Positions 10,185 to 23,219 are shown, numbered from the stretch's first letter. The stretch is DNA of 64,000 nucleotides from Nocardioides immobilis (GCF_003515065.1 NZ_QXGH01000033.1:42716-106715); one strand, 5' to 3'. Numbers and translations are program-made. Notes: a model not told the origin generated them from the sequence alone.

Positions 10185-11295
10185 TGGCGATCTTGGTGCT
10201 CGAGGACGGACGGACCTTCCACGGGGAGACGTACGGCGCCGAGGGCGAGACGTACGGCGAAGCGGTGTTCAACACCGGCATGACGGGCTACCAGGAGACC
10301 CTGACCGACCCGTCGTACCACCGCCAGGTCGTCGTGATGACGGCTCCGCACATCGGCAACACCGGCGTCAACGACGAGGACCAGGAGTCCCGCCGGATCT
10401 GGGTGGCCGGGTACGTCGTCCGCGATCCCGCGCGGCGCGCCTCGAACTGGCGCTCGCGCCGGTCCCTGGACGACGAGCTGCGGTCGCAGGGCGTGGTCGG
10501 CATCAGCGGGATCGACACCCGCGCGCTGACCCGGCACCTGCGCGAGCGCGGCGCCATGCGCTGCGGCATCTCCACGACCGAGACCGACCCGGGCGCGCTG
10601 CTGGCGCGGGTGCTGCAGCAGCCGGAGATGAAGGGCGCGGACCTCGCCGGCGAGGTCAGCACGATGGACTCCTACGTCGTCCCGGCGGTGGGGGAGAAGC
10701 GCTTCACCGTCGCGGCCGTCGACCTGGGCATCAAGGGGATGACCCCGGCGCTGATGGCCGAGCGCGGGATCGAGGTGCACGTGCTGCCCTCGACGGCGAC
10801 GATCTCTGATGTGATGGCCGTCGGGACGAATGGTCCCGACGGGGTCTTCTTCTCCAACGGTCCGGGCGACCCGGCCACGGCCGACGTCAGCACCCTGCAG
10901 GCGGTGCTTGAGCGGGGGATCCCCTACTTCGGCATCTGCTTCGGCAACCAGCTCTTCGGGCGCGCACTCGGGTTCGGCACCTACAAGCTGACCTACGGCC
11001 ATCGCGGCATCAACCAGCCGGTGATGGACCGCACGACCGGCAAGGTCGAGGTCACCGCGCACAACCACGGCTTCGCGGTCGACGCCCCGCTCGACACCGC
11101 CACGGAGACGCCGTACGGATCGGCGACGGTGAGCCACATCTGCCTCAACGACGACGTCGTCGAAGGGCTCGAGCTGCGGCGGGACGACCGCCTCGTGGCC
11201 TTCTCGGTGCAGTACCACCCCGAGGCCGCGGCCGGGCCGCACGACGCCGCCTACCTGTTCGACCGGTTCATTGATCTGATGGGGGCACACGCCTG

Positions 11296-11296
<1 letters not shown>
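10184..11296 (+). CDS. carA: Carbamoyl-phosphate synthase small (glutaminase) subunit
   Basis: A 370-residue class I glutamine amidotransferase subunit that supplies ammonia to CarB. Catalytic cysteine C252 lies in GICFGNQ, with H345 and E347 in QYHPEA. The N-terminal domain has FNTGMTGYQETLTDPSY. ATG 10184 overlaps the pyrC stop by one base, and its own stop overlaps carB by one base, giving coupled synthesis of the two subunits. The product serves both pyrimidine and arginine synthesis, whose operons are both in this window. Confidence 0.97.
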
Positions 11297-14597
<3,301 letters not shown>

Positions 14598-14601
<4 letters not shown>

Positions 14602-15641
14602 CCCTCCCGATCTACAGCACGGTCTTCAAGCACGGGCTGGCCCGACTCGACGCCGAGATCGCCCACCACCGCACCTTCGACGCGCTCCGGGCAGCCGGCC
14701 CGGTGCTGCGCCGGGTGAAGGTGCCGGCCGGGACCCCGGTCCAGGCGATGGGCCTGACCTTCCCCAACCCGCTCGGCCTGGCGGCCGGCTTCGACAAGAC
14801 GGCCCAGGCGTTCGAGGAGCTCGGCGCCTTCGGGTTCGGTCACGTCGAGATCGGCACGGTGACCGCGCTCGCCCAGCCCGGCAACCCGAGGCCCCGCCTG
14901 ATGCGGCTGGTCGAGGACCAGGCGGTCGTCAACCGGATGGGCTTCAACAACGACGGCGCCGCCGCGGTCGCGCAGCGGCTGGCGAAGCGGGGTCGCCGTG
15001 CCGGCGGACCCGTGCTCGGCATCAACATCGGAAAGTCCAAGGTCGTCCCCGACGACGACCAGGCAGCGGTCGAGGCCGACTACGAGGCGTCGACGAGGCT
15101 GCTGGCGCCGTACGCCGACTACCTGGTCGTCAACGTCAGCTCGCCCAACACGCCGGGACTGCGCAACCTGCAGGCGGTCGAGAAGCTCGCTCCGCTCCTC
15201 GCCCACGTCCGTCAGGTCGCGGACCGGGCCGCCGAGGACGGGGGACGCGACCGGATCCCGCTGCTGGTCAAGATCGCGCCGGACCTGGCCGACGAGGACG
15301 TGCTCGAGGTTGCCGACCTCGCGCTCGCCCAGGAGCTCTCCGGGATCATCGCGACCAACACGACGATCAGCCGCGACGGACTGCGGTCGAAGCCGGACCT
15401 GGTCGGGGCGGCGGGTGCCGGCGGGCTGTCCGGAGCGCCGCTGCGCGAGCGGGCGACCGCCGTCGTGTCGCTGCTCCGCGGTCGGGTCGGACAGGAGCTG
15501 ACCCTGATCGGCGTCGGCGGCATCTCGACGCCCGACGACGCACGGGAGCGCCTCGCTGCCGGTGCGGACCTGATCCAGGCCTACACCGGCCTCATCTACG
15601 GTGGCCCGATGTGGCCGCGCCGGATCCTGAAGGGGCTTTGA
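14598..15641 (+). CDS. pyrD: Dihydroorotate dehydrogenase (quinone), class 2
   Basis: A 347-residue class 2 enzyme, membrane-associated, oxidising dihydroorotate with FMN and passing electrons to quinone. Features in order: N-terminal amphipathic helix (IYSTVFKHGLARLDAEIAHH), PLGLAAGFDKTAQAFEELGAFGFGHVEIGTVT, NRMGFNNDG, NVSSPNTPGLRNLQ (with the catalytic serine of class 2), LVKIAPDL, IATNTTISR and GVGGISTPDDARERLAAGADLIQAYTGLIYGGP. GTG 14598 overlaps the carB stop by four bases, as elsewhere in the operon; ATG 14586, four codons earlier, is the alternative. Confidence 0.95.
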
Positions 15642-16489
15642 TGACCGCACCGTTCGGCGAGAGGTTCGCGGCAGCGCTGGCGGAGCGCGGCCAGTTCTGC
15701 GTCGGGATCGACCCCCATGCGGGCCTGCTGCACGAGTGGGGTCTCGACGACACCGTCGAGGGCCTGGAGAAGTTCGCGCTCACGGCGGTCGAGGCGGTGG
15801 CGCCGTACTGCTCGGTCGTGAAGCCGCAGTCGGCGTTCTACGAGCGGTTCGGCAGCCGGGGGATCGCGGTCCTCGAGCGCGTGATCGCCGAGTCCCGCGC
15901 CGCGGGCGCACTGGTGCTGCTCGACGTCAAGCGCGGTGACATCGGCTCGACGTCGCAGGCGTACGCCGAGGCCTACCTCGACCCGGCCTCGCCGCTCGCG
16001 TCCGACGCGATCACGACCAGCCCGTACCTGGGCTTCGGCTCGCTGGTGCCGTTCATCGAGGTCGCCCGGATCAACGGCGCCGGCCTGTTCGTGCTCGCGG
16101 CGACCTCCAACAAGGAGGGCCCGGAGGTGCAGGAGGCGGTGACCAGCGACGACTTCGGCGGGCGCACGGTCGCGTCGGCGATGCTCGACCACCTCCGCGA
16201 GCTCAACCGCGGCGCGCAGCCGGTCGGTTCGTTCGGCGCCGTCGTGGGCGCCACCATCGACGGTGGCTTCTACGACTTCGCGAGCTCCCCCATCAATGGC
16301 CCGATCCTGGCGCCCGGGTACGGCGAGCAGGGCGGCACCGCCGCCGACATCGTCAGGATCTTCGGGGCGTCTGCGCACAACGTCGTGGCCAGCTCCTCCC
16401 GCGGCGTGCTCAGGCTCGGTCCCGACGCGGTCGCGATGCGCGGCGCCGTCGACCGCGCCAACGACGAGCTGCGGAGCCTGCTCGGGTGA
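15641..16489 (+). CDS. pyrF: Orotidine 5'-phosphate decarboxylase (type 2)
   Basis: A 282-residue decarboxylase converting OMP to UMP. The signature LDVKRGDIGST is at 94-104 (D95, K97, D100), typical of the longer type 2 enzymes of actinobacteria. ATG 15641 shares one base with the pyrD stop. No pyrE (orotate phosphoribosyltransferase) is in the operon, so that step must be encoded elsewhere. The stop overlaps the lipoprotein gene at 16486. Confidence 0.95.
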   Translation: MTAPFGERFAAALAERGQFCVGIDPHAGLLHEWGLDDTVEGLEKFALTAVEAVAPYCSVVKPQSAFYERFGSRGIAVLERVIAESRAAGALVLLDVKRGDIGSTSQAYAEAYLDPASPLASDAITTSPYLGFGSLVPFIEVARINGAGLFVLAATSNKEGPEVQEAVTSDDFGGRTVASAMLDHLRELNRGAQPVGSFGAVVGATIDGGFYDFASSPINGPILAPGYGEQGGTAADIVRIFGASAHNVVASSSRGVLRLGPDAVAMRGAVDRANDELRSLLG

Positions 16490-16977
16490 GGCGCAGCGCT
16501 TGCGTGCGGCTGGGTGTCGCGGCTGTCGCCGCGATCGCCCTGCTCGGCGTTGCTGGCTGCGGTGGGGATGACGCCGACGACCCCTACGCGATCCCGGACG
16601 AGTTCCAGGACTACTGCGAGGAGGTCGACGAGCAGCAGGCACCACTGAGCGCCGCGCTCGCGGCGGGAGGCAGGTCGAGCGGGCTGATCGAGGCGCTGCC
16701 CATCTTCGAGACCCTTGCCGCCAAGGCGCCGGAGGACATCGCCGATGACTGGGAGATCGTCATCGAGCGGATCCACGACCTCGTCGACGCGCTCGACGCC
16801 GCGGGGGTCGACCCGGCCAGCTACGACCGTCGCCACCCGCCCGCGGGGCTCGACCAGGAGCAGCGGGACACGATCGACGCTGCCGCTGTCGCCTTGGTCT
16901 CGAGGACGACCGGAGAGGCGATGATCGGCGTCGAGCAGCACGCCCGCGACGTCTGCAAGACGCAGCTGGCCCCCTGA
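16486..16977 (+). CDS. Small lipoprotein of unknown function
   Basis: A 163-residue predicted lipoprotein. It has a signal peptide (MRRSACVRLGVAAVAAIALL) with lipobox GVAGC, lipidated cysteine near residue 25, and then an acidic linker (GGDDADDPYAIPDEF). The mature part is mostly helical, with cysteines in DYCEEV and VCKTQL. GTG 16486 overlaps the pyrF stop by four bases, so it is cotranscribed with the pyr genes. I do not recognise a domain and see no obvious pyrimidine role; the link may only reflect chromosomal order. Confidence 0.75.
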   Translation: MRRSACVRLGVAAVAAIALLGVAGCGGDDADDPYAIPDEFQDYCEEVDEQQAPLSAALAAGGRSSGLIEALPIFETLAAKAPEDIADDWEIVIERIHDLVDALDAAGVDPASYDRRHPPAGLDQEQRDTIDAAAVALVSRTTGEAMIGVEQHARDVCKTQLAP

Positions 16978-17145
16978 CCCCGAGCTGACAGCCGGAACTG
17001 CACGCGAAAGCTGCCCGGCCCGCGTTGCCCGCCCATCGACCACGTGACTAGGGTGGCGGCTTGGTGGCTGGTCCGGCCTCCTCCCGTCGTTGTCACCGTG
17101 CTGTCGCTGCCCGCGCTCGACATCTGAACAGAAGGATCCGTGTAC

Positions 17146-17466
17146 GTGGCCCTGCCTCCCCTCACCCCCGAACAGCGTCAAGCTGCGCTTGTGAAGGCTG
17201 CCGCCGCCCGGCGCGAGCGGGCCGAGGTGAAGAACCGGCTGAAGAACTCCGGAGCCTCCATCGCAGACGTCCTGGCCGAGGGACAGAAGAACGACGTCGT
17301 CGGCAAGATGAAGGTCCTCGACCTGCTCCAGGCGGTGCCCGGTCTTGGGAAGGTCCGCGCCGGCCAGCTCATGGAGCGGCTCGGCATCGCCGAGTCCCGC
17401 CGGGTCCGTGGACTCGGCGCGAAGCAGATCGCCGCCCTGGAACGCGAGTTCGCCCCGGGTGACTGA
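17146..17466 (+). CDS. mihF: Integration host factor, actinobacterial type (mIHF)
   Basis: A 106-residue actinobacterial nucleoid protein, unrelated in sequence to proteobacterial IHF. The N-terminus (ALPPLTPEQRQAALVKAAAA) and RAEVKNRLKNSGASI, followed by the helix-two-turn-helix VPGLGKVRAGQLMERLGI, are highly characteristic. GTG 17146 was chosen because AAGGA (17132-17136) lies nine bases upstream; GTG 17140 would leave only three. Placement before gmk and rpoZ is the usual actinobacterial order. A possible -10 (TAGGGT) is at 17049-17054. Confidence 0.95.
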   Translation: MALPPLTPEQRQAALVKAAAARRERAEVKNRLKNSGASIADVLAEGQKNDVVGKMKVLDLLQAVPGLGKVRAGQLMERLGIAESRRVRGLGAKQIAALEREFAPGD

Positions 17467-17491
17467 GTCTCGACCGGCTCGACCACCCAGC

Positions 17492-18067
17492 GTGACCGGA
17501 CCGAGCCGTCTCGTCGTACTCGCCGGGCCGACGGCGGTCGGCAAGGGAACGGTCGCGGAGGCGGTCCGGCAGGACCATCCCGAGGTCTGGATCTCGGTGT
17601 CGGCGACGACCCGGGCACCGCGGCCCGGTGAGGTCGACGGCGTCCACTACCTCTTCATGGACGACGCCGAGTTCGACCGGCTGGTCGCCGAGGACCAGCT
17701 GCTCGAGTGGGCCGTCGTGCACGGGACCCACCGCTACGGCACACCGCGGGGGCCGGTCGAGGCCGCTCTTGCCTCCGGGCGCCCGGCAATGCTCGAGATC
17801 GATCTCCAGGGCGCGCGGCAGGTACGACGGACGATGCCGGAGGCGCTGTTCGTGTTCCTCAAGCCGCCGTCGTGGGACGAGCTGGTACGCCGGCTCGTCG
17901 GCCGGGGCACCGAGACCGACGCGGAACGCGAGCGGCGGCTCGCGACCGCGGTCGAGGAACTGGCCGCCGAGGCGGAGTTCGACGTCACCATCGTCAACCA
18001 CGAAGTTCACGATGCAGCTGCCGAGTTGGTAGCCTTGATGACGCTCGGTGACGGCTCCGTCCGTTGA
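17492..18067 (+). CDS. gmk: Guanylate kinase
   Basis: A 191-residue guanylate kinase phosphorylating GMP to GDP. The P-loop GPTAVGKGT is at 12-20; VSATTRAPRPGEVDGVHYLF binds GMP, and LEIDLQGARQVR is the Walker-B-like region. GTG 17492 gives the normal length; an alternative GTG at 17459 overlaps mihF by eight bases and adds 11 residues. Neither has a strong ribosome binding site. Confidence 0.95.
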   Translation: MTGPSRLVVLAGPTAVGKGTVAEAVRQDHPEVWISVSATTRAPRPGEVDGVHYLFMDDAEFDRLVAEDQLLEWAVVHGTHRYGTPRGPVEAALASGRPAMLEIDLQGARQVRRTMPEALFVFLKPPSWDELVRRLVGRGTETDAERERRLATAVEELAAEAEFDVTIVNHEVHDAAAELVALMTLGDGSVR

Positions 18068-18141
18068 CCCTGTTCAGGGGGTCGAGATCGCCGTCCGGGC
18101 CGCCGCTCTGATTCCCCTACCGACCCTGTGAGGCCAACCGC

Positions 18142-18474
18142 GTGTCTGCCCCGAACATCGACGCCGTGGGTGTGACCAACCCGCCGATCGACGACCTGCT
18201 GACCAAGACCGACAGCAAGTACAAGCTGGTCCTCTACAGCGCCAAGCGCGCCCGGCAGATCAACGCCTACTACTCGCAGCTCGGTGAGGGTCTCCTCGAG
18301 TACGTCGGCCCGCTCGTGGACACCCACGTGCAGGAGAAGCCCCTGTCGATCGCGCTCCGCGAGATCAACGAGGACCTGCTGACGTGTGAGGACATCGACC
18401 CGGCCGAGCTCGCCGCCGAGGAGGCAGCCGCCGCGGCCGTCACCAACGTGGCCCGCGCCGACGCCGCCGAGTGA
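18142..18474 (+). CDS. rpoZ: RNA polymerase omega subunit
   Basis: A 110-residue omega subunit, which helps assemble and stabilise the beta' subunit. Conserved NPPIDDLLTKTDSKYKLVLY followed by SAKRARQIN at residues 12-40, then PLSIALREI and an alanine/glutamate-rich tail typical of actinobacteria. Starts at GTG 18142. Order gmk-rpoZ-coaBC-metK-priA is the standard actinobacterial arrangement. Confidence 0.96.
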   Translation: MSAPNIDAVGVTNPPIDDLLTKTDSKYKLVLYSAKRARQINAYYSQLGEGLLEYVGPLVDTHVQEKPLSIALREINEDLLTCEDIDPAELAAEEAAAAAVTNVARADAAE

Positions 18475-18487
18475 TCTGAGCTCTCCG

Positions 18488-19747
18488 ATGCCGCGGCAGC
18501 GCGTGGTGCTCGGGGTCTCCGGCGGCATCGCCGCCTACAAGGCCTGCGAGCTGCTGCGCCGGTTCACCGAGTCCGGGGGCGGCGCCGACTTCGAGGTGAC
18601 GGTCGTGCCCACGGCTGCCGCGCTCGAGTTCGTCGGCGCTCCGACCTGGGCGGCGCTGTCCGGCAAGCCGGTCGCCACCGACGTCTGGACCGCCGTGCAC
18701 GAGGTGCCCCACGTCCGGATCGGCCAGGAGGCCGACCTGGTCGTGGTCGCCCCGGCGACCGCCGACCTGCTGGCCAAGGCCGCGCACGGTCTCGCCGACG
18801 ACCTGCTGACCAACACGCTGCTGACGGCGCGGTGCCCGGTGGTGATGGCGCCGGCCATGCACACCGAGATGTGGGAGCACGCGGCCACGGCCGCGAACGT
18901 CGCGACCCTCCGGTCCCGCGGTGTCCTCGTGATCGAGCCCGCCGAGGGCCGCCTCACGGGCGCCGACACCGGCAAGGGGCGGCTGCCCGAGCCGGAGGAG
19001 ATCTTCGAGCTCTGCCGCGACCTGCTCGAGCGGGCCTCGACCGGCGCGACGACCCAGAGCGCGGTGGGCGACCTCGACCTCGCCGGCCGTCACGTCGTGG
19101 TGTCGGCCGGGGGCACCCGGGAGAAGCTCGACCCCGTCCGATTCCTCGGCAACCGCTCGTCCGGCCGCCAGGGCTACGCACTGGCCAGGGCCGCCGCCGC
19201 CCGGGGGGCCGAGGTCACGCTGGTCGCTGCCAACGTCACCCTGCCCGATCCCGCCGGCGTGAAGGTCGTCCGCGTCGAGTCCACGGCCGAGCTGCGGGAC
19301 GCCGTACTCACGGCCGCCGCAGGGGCCGACGCCGTCGTGATGGCGGCGGCTCCGGCCGACTTCCGTCCCGTGCACCGCTCGGACACCAAGATCAAGAAGT
19401 CCGACGATGGCTCAGCCCCCGTGATCTCGCTGGAGCAGAACCCCGACATCCTCAAGGAGCTCTCGGCCCACCGTCCCGGCGCCCACACCGTCGTCGTCGG
19501 GTTCGCTGCCGAGACCGGCGACGCGAGCGGCTCGGTCCTGGACCTGGCGCGCGCCAAGCTGGCACGCAAGGGATGCGACCTGCTCGTGGTCAACGACGTC
19601 GGCGGTGGTGCGGTCTTCGGGTCAGACGACAACGAGGCGGTTATTCTGGCCGCCGACGGCACCGCGGTCGACGTGCCGCGGGGGAGCAAGGGAGCTCTCG
19701 CCCACGTCATCTGGGACCAGGTCTCGGCACGCCTGGCTCCTGCGTGA
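18488..19747 (+). CDS. coaBC: Bifunctional phosphopantothenoylcysteine decarboxylase / phosphopantothenate-cysteine ligase
   Basis: A 419-residue bifunctional coenzyme A enzyme. The N-terminal flavoprotein CoaC (about 1-190) has GVSGGIAAYKACELLRR and MAPAMHTEMW; the C-terminal CTP-dependent CoaB (about 195-415) has VVVSAGGTREKLDPVRFLGNRSSG, MAAAPADFRP and KIKK. It converts 4-phosphopantothenate to 4-phosphopantetheine in two steps. ATG 18488 lies 13 bases after rpoZ. Confidence 0.95.
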   Translation: MPRQRVVLGVSGGIAAYKACELLRRFTESGGGADFEVTVVPTAAALEFVGAPTWAALSGKPVATDVWTAVHEVPHVRIGQEADLVVVAPATADLLAKAAHGLADDLLTNTLLTARCPVVMAPAMHTEMWEHAATAANVATLRSRGVLVIEPAEGRLTGADTGKGRLPEPEEIFELCRDLLERASTGATTQSAVGDLDLAGRHVVVSAGGTREKLDPVRFLGNRSSGRQGYALARAAAARGAEVTLVAANVTLPDPAGVKVVRVESTAELRDAVLTAAAGADAVVMAAAPADFRPVHRSDTKIKKSDDGSAPVISLEQNPDILKELSAHRPGAHTVVVGFAAETGDASGSVLDLARAKLARKGCDLLVVNDVGGGAVFGSDDNEAVILAADGTAVDVPRGSKGALAHVIWDQVSARLAPA

Positions 19748-19844
19748 GACTGCCCCGCGTCACCTGTCGATCCCCGTATCGTTGGATCGGCAATCGGCCC
19801 CTGACAACCCCCTAAGACGCCCGATGCGAAAGCGAGAAACCAAC

Positions 19845-21044
19845 GTGGCTGGACGCCTCTTCACCTCCGAGTCCGTGACCGAGGGGCACCCCGACAAGAT
19901 CGCTGACCAGATCAGCGACACCGTGCTCGACTACCTGCTCGAGCACGACCCGAAGAGCCGGGTCGCTGTCGAGACGCTCCTGACCACGGGTCTCGTCGTC
20001 GTCGCCGGTGAGGTGACCACGTCGGCGTACGCCCCGGTTGCCCAGCTGGTGCGCCAGAAGATCCTCGAGATCGGCTACGACTCGTCCGAGAAGGGCTTCG
20101 ACGGCAACTCCTGCGGCGTGCAGGTCGCGATCGGCTCCCAGTCGGCCGACATCGCACAGGGCGTCGACGACGCGTTCGAGGAGCGGGTCGGCGGCTCGGA
20201 CGACGAGCTCGACCGTCAGGGCGCCGGCGACCAGGGCCTGATGTTCGGCTACGCCTGCGACGACACCCCCCAGCTCTTCCCGCTGCCGATCAAGATCGCG
20301 CAGACGCTGGCCGAGCGGCTGACCGAGGTCCGGAAGGACGGGACGCTTCCGTACCTCCGCCCGGACGGCAAGACCCAGGTCACCATCGAGTACGACGAGG
20401 ACGACCGCCCGCTGCGCATCGACGCTGTCGTGCTGTCCACCCAGCACGCCGAGGACGTCAGCCAGGACCAGCTGGCCAAGGACATCGAGGTCAACGTCAT
20501 CGAGCCGGTCCTCGAGCAGTTCAAGGCACTGGTGCCGTCGGAGGGCTACAAGCTCTACATCAACCCGACCGGCCGCTTCGTCATCGGTGGCCCGATGGGT
20601 GACGCCGGCCTGACCGGTCGCAAGATCATCGTCGACACCTACGGCGGCATGGCCCGCCACGGCGGCGGCGCGTTCTCCGGCAAGGACCCGTCGAAGGTCG
20701 ACCGCTCGGCCGCCTACGCGATGCGCTGGGTCGCCAAGAACATCGTCGCGGCGGGCCTGGCCCGTCGCGCCGAGGTCCAGGTCGCCTACGCGATCGGCAA
20801 GGCCGCCCCGATGGGCGTCTTCGTCGAGACGTTCGGCACCGGCGTCGTCCCGGACGAGAAGATCCAGGAGGCCGTGCTCGAGGTCTTCGACCTCCGCCCG
20901 GGCGCCATCCTGCGCGACCTCGACCTGCTCCGGCCGATCTACGCCAAGACCGCCGCCTACGGCCACTTCGGCCGCGAGCTGCCGGAGTTCACCTGGGAGC
21001 GGACCGACCGGGCCGAGGCCCTGAAGGCCGCCGCAGGCATCTGA
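19845..21044 (+). CDS. metK: S-adenosylmethionine synthetase
   Basis: A 399-residue MetK making S-adenosylmethionine from ATP and methionine. Signatures include LFTSESVTEGHPDKIADQIS, GAGDQGLMFGYACDDT (hexapeptide) and GGGAFSGKDPSKVDRS (P-loop nonapeptide). GTG 19845 gives the canonical MAGRLFTSES start; an in-frame ATG at 19824 would add seven residues. The 97-base upstream gap shows no SAM riboswitch that I can recognise. A long hairpin follows the stop. Confidence 0.96.
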   Translation: MAGRLFTSESVTEGHPDKIADQISDTVLDYLLEHDPKSRVAVETLLTTGLVVVAGEVTTSAYAPVAQLVRQKILEIGYDSSEKGFDGNSCGVQVAIGSQSADIAQGVDDAFEERVGGSDDELDRQGAGDQGLMFGYACDDTPQLFPLPIKIAQTLAERLTEVRKDGTLPYLRPDGKTQVTIEYDEDDRPLRIDAVVLSTQHAEDVSQDQLAKDIEVNVIEPVLEQFKALVPSEGYKLYINPTGRFVIGGPMGDAGLTGRKIIVDTYGGMARHGGGAFSGKDPSKVDRSAAYAMRWVAKNIVAAGLARRAEVQVAYAIGKAAPMGVFVETFGTGVVPDEKIQEAVLEVFDLRPGAILRDLDLLRPIYAKTAAYGHFGRELPEFTWERTDRAEALKAAAGI

Positions 21045-21054
21045 TCCACCTGCC

Positions 21055-21092
21055 GGGTCGGCGCGTCTTCGGTACCGGAGATGCGCCGACCC
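21055..21092 (+). terminator. Hairpin terminator after metK
   Basis: GGGTCGGCGC (21055-21064) pairs perfectly with GCGCCGACCC (21083-21092), and the intervening bases 21065-21082 extend the stem through mostly paired positions including two G-U pairs. TTGCAATTCC follows. It separates metK from the leaderless priA transcript. Confidence 0.8.
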
Positions 21093-21147
21093 GTTGCAAT
21101 TCCCGTGCCGGGATGAGCCGGCTCGACGAGTCGTCGGGCGTCGCTGG

Positions 21148-21153
21148 TAGACA
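21148..21153 (+). promoter_or_regulatory. -10 hexamer for a leaderless priA transcript
   Basis: TAGACA lies six bases before the priA ATG (21160). This is the spacing expected when transcription starts at the start codon itself. No clear -35. Confidence 0.55.
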
Positions 21154-21159
21154 ACGCGC

Positions 21160-23202
21160 ATGACCGCCGACGAGCAGGACGCCGCCCTCCCCGGGCTGGC
21201 GCGTGCCGCTGCGCGGCGCTCGGGGGCGGCGGCCCGTGCCCGCCGGGCGAAGCAGGCGACGCCCGTGGAGCTGGCCGAGGTCGATCCCGTCGCCCGGGTC
21301 CTCGTCGACCTGCCCCTGACCCACCTCGACCGGCCCTTCGACTACGCCGTGCCGGCGGCGATGGCCGACCAGGCCCGCCCCGGGGTGCGGATCAAGGTCC
21401 GCTTCGCCGGTCAGGACGTCGACGGCTACGTGATCGCGCGCGCGGCCGCCACCGACCACGACGGTCGGCTCGCGCCGCTCCGGCGGGTGGTCAGCGACGA
21501 GCAGGTGCTGACGCCGGCCGTCGCCGAGCTGTGTCGCCGGATCGCCGAGCGCTACGCGGGCGCGAGCTCCGACGTACGACGTCTCGCGGTGCCGCCTCGT
21601 CATGCGACGACCGAGAAGGAGCCCGCGTCGCCGGAGCCGCCGTTCGAGGACCGGCCCGTCGGCGACGGGCAGAACGCCTGGGCGGCCTACACGGCTGCGC
21701 CCGCGTTCCGTCGTCACCTCATGACCGGTGCCTCGCCGCGCGCGGTCTGGAGCGCGGCACCGGGGGAGGACTGGCCCCGTCGCCTCGCCGAGCTGGCCTC
21801 GGCGACGCGGGTCAACGGCCGCGGCGTGCTGATCTGCGTCCCCGACCACCGCGACGTGGCCCGGGTCGGCGCGGCGCTCACGGAGGTGATGGGACCCGAT
21901 CACCACGTGACGCTGCAGGCCGACGCGGGGCCGGGCCCTCGCTACCGCGACTTCCTGATGGTCAGCCGCGGCACGCGCAAGATCGTGGTCGGCACCCGCT
22001 CCGCGGCCTTCGCGCCCGTCCACGACCTGGGCCTGGTCGTGCTCTGGGACGACGGCGACGACCTGCACGCCGAGCCGCGGGCGCCCTACCCGCACAGCCG
22101 TGAGGTGCTGCTCGAGCGGGCGGAGATCGAGGGCTGTGCCGTGCTGGTGGGCGGCTTCTCGCGCAGCGTCGAGGCCGATCAGCTGCTGCAGACCGGCTGG
22201 GCCAAGGAGATCGCAGCACCTCGCCCGACCGTGCGGGAGCGGGCACTGATCGCGGTCACGGGCGGCGACTCCAAGCGCGACCCCCACGGCGGCGGGGCGC
22301 GGGTGCCGAAGGAGGCGCACGACGCCGTCCGCTGGGGGCTGGAGCGTGGCCCGGTGCTCGTCCAGACGCCGCGGGCGGGCTACGTGCTGCGGCTGTCCTG
22401 CGACCGCTGCCGGACGCCGGCCCGGTGCACCGCCTGCAGCGGTCCGCTGCAGCTGACGGGTCCGACGACGCCCCCACGGTGTCGCTGGTGCGCGACCGAG
22501 GCACCCGGCTGGGCCTGCGCCGAGTGCGGCGGGCGCGGGCTGCGGGCGCCGGTGATCGGCGACGCCCGCACCGCTGACGAGCTCGGTCGGGCGTTCGCGC
22601 CGGTGCCGGTGGTCACCTCGAGCGGGGACAGGATCCGGGCCACCGTCGACGCCGAGCGCCGGATCGTCGTGGCCACGCCGGGCGCGGAGCCCGTGGCGGA
22701 GGAGGGCTACGCCGTCGTCGTACTCCTCGACACCTGGCTGCTCCTCGCCCGCGACAGCATGCGGGCGGCCGAGGAGTCACTGCGCCGGTGGAGCAACGCC
22801 GTCGCGCTGCTCCGGCCCGGAGGGCGGGCACTGGCGGTGGGCGACCCGGGGGAGCCCGCCCTGCAGGCGTTGGTGCGGTGGGACCAGCCCGGGTTCGCGG
22901 GACGCGAGGCCGAGGAACGGCGGGAGGCCCGGCTGCCGCCCGCGACCCGGGTCGCGGTCCTCCGGGCCGCGCCCGGAGCGCTCGACGACGCGCTGACCCT
23001 GCTCGCCCTGCCGGAGCACGGCGACGTCCTGGGCCCGCTCGCGCCGCTTCCGGGCGCCGCCGACGACGAGGAACGCGCGGTGGTGCGGGTGCCGCGGGCG
23101 GAAGGCGCGGCCCTGTCGGCCGCGCTCGGGGAGCTGCAGCGCGTGCGCTCGGCGCGCAAGCTCGATCCCGTGCGGATCCAGGTCGACCCCACGGAGATAT
23201 GA
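21160..23202 (+). CDS. priA: PriA-like replication restart protein lacking helicase motifs
   Basis: A 680-residue PriA homologue of the actinobacterial type. The N-terminal 3'-DNA-binding domain has PLTHLDRPFDYAVP (about 52-65) and a cysteine-rich zinc region spans about 413-458 (CDRC, CTAC, CRWC, CAEC). The Walker A loop GxTGSGKT of active PriA is absent: the equivalent region reads WSAAPGEDWPRRLAEL, and the DEEH box is replaced by LWDDGDDLH. It therefore probably lacks ATPase activity and may load the replication machinery only structurally, as annotated for mycobacterial PriA. It lies between metK and def, the usual place. Confidence 0.9.
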   Translation: MTADEQDAALPGLARAAARRSGAAARARRAKQATPVELAEVDPVARVLVDLPLTHLDRPFDYAVPAAMADQARPGVRIKVRFAGQDVDGYVIARAAATDHDGRLAPLRRVVSDEQVLTPAVAELCRRIAERYAGASSDVRRLAVPPRHATTEKEPASPEPPFEDRPVGDGQNAWAAYTAAPAFRRHLMTGASPRAVWSAAPGEDWPRRLAELASATRVNGRGVLICVPDHRDVARVGAALTEVMGPDHHVTLQADAGPGPRYRDFLMVSRGTRKIVVGTRSAAFAPVHDLGLVVLWDDGDDLHAEPRAPYPHSREVLLERAEIEGCAVLVGGFSRSVEADQLLQTGWAKEIAAPRPTVRERALIAVTGGDSKRDPHGGGARVPKEAHDAVRWGLERGPVLVQTPRAGYVLRLSCDRCRTPARCTACSGPLQLTGPTTPPRCRWCATEAPGWACAECGGRGLRAPVIGDARTADELGRAFAPVPVVTSSGDRIRATVDAERRIVVATPGAEPVAEEGYAVVVLLDTWLLLARDSMRAAEESLRRWSNAVALLRPGGRALAVGDPGEPALQALVRWDQPGFAGREAEERREARLPPATRVAVLRAAPGALDDALTLLALPEHGDVLGPLAPLPGAADDEERAVVRVPRAEGAALSAALGELQRVRSARKLDPVRIQVDPTEI

Positions 23203-23219
23203 GGGACACGGAGTCCCAC

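Noticed and set aside
17064..17136. Short GTG-initiated leader peptide upstream of mihF
   Set aside because: The TAGGGT at 17049 could place a start near 17064, but codons show no attenuation signal and the frame runs into mihF in a different frame without meaning.
19748..19844. SAM riboswitch upstream of metK
   Set aside because: Only 97 bases, without recognisable SAM-I, SAM-II or SAM-IV core motifs.
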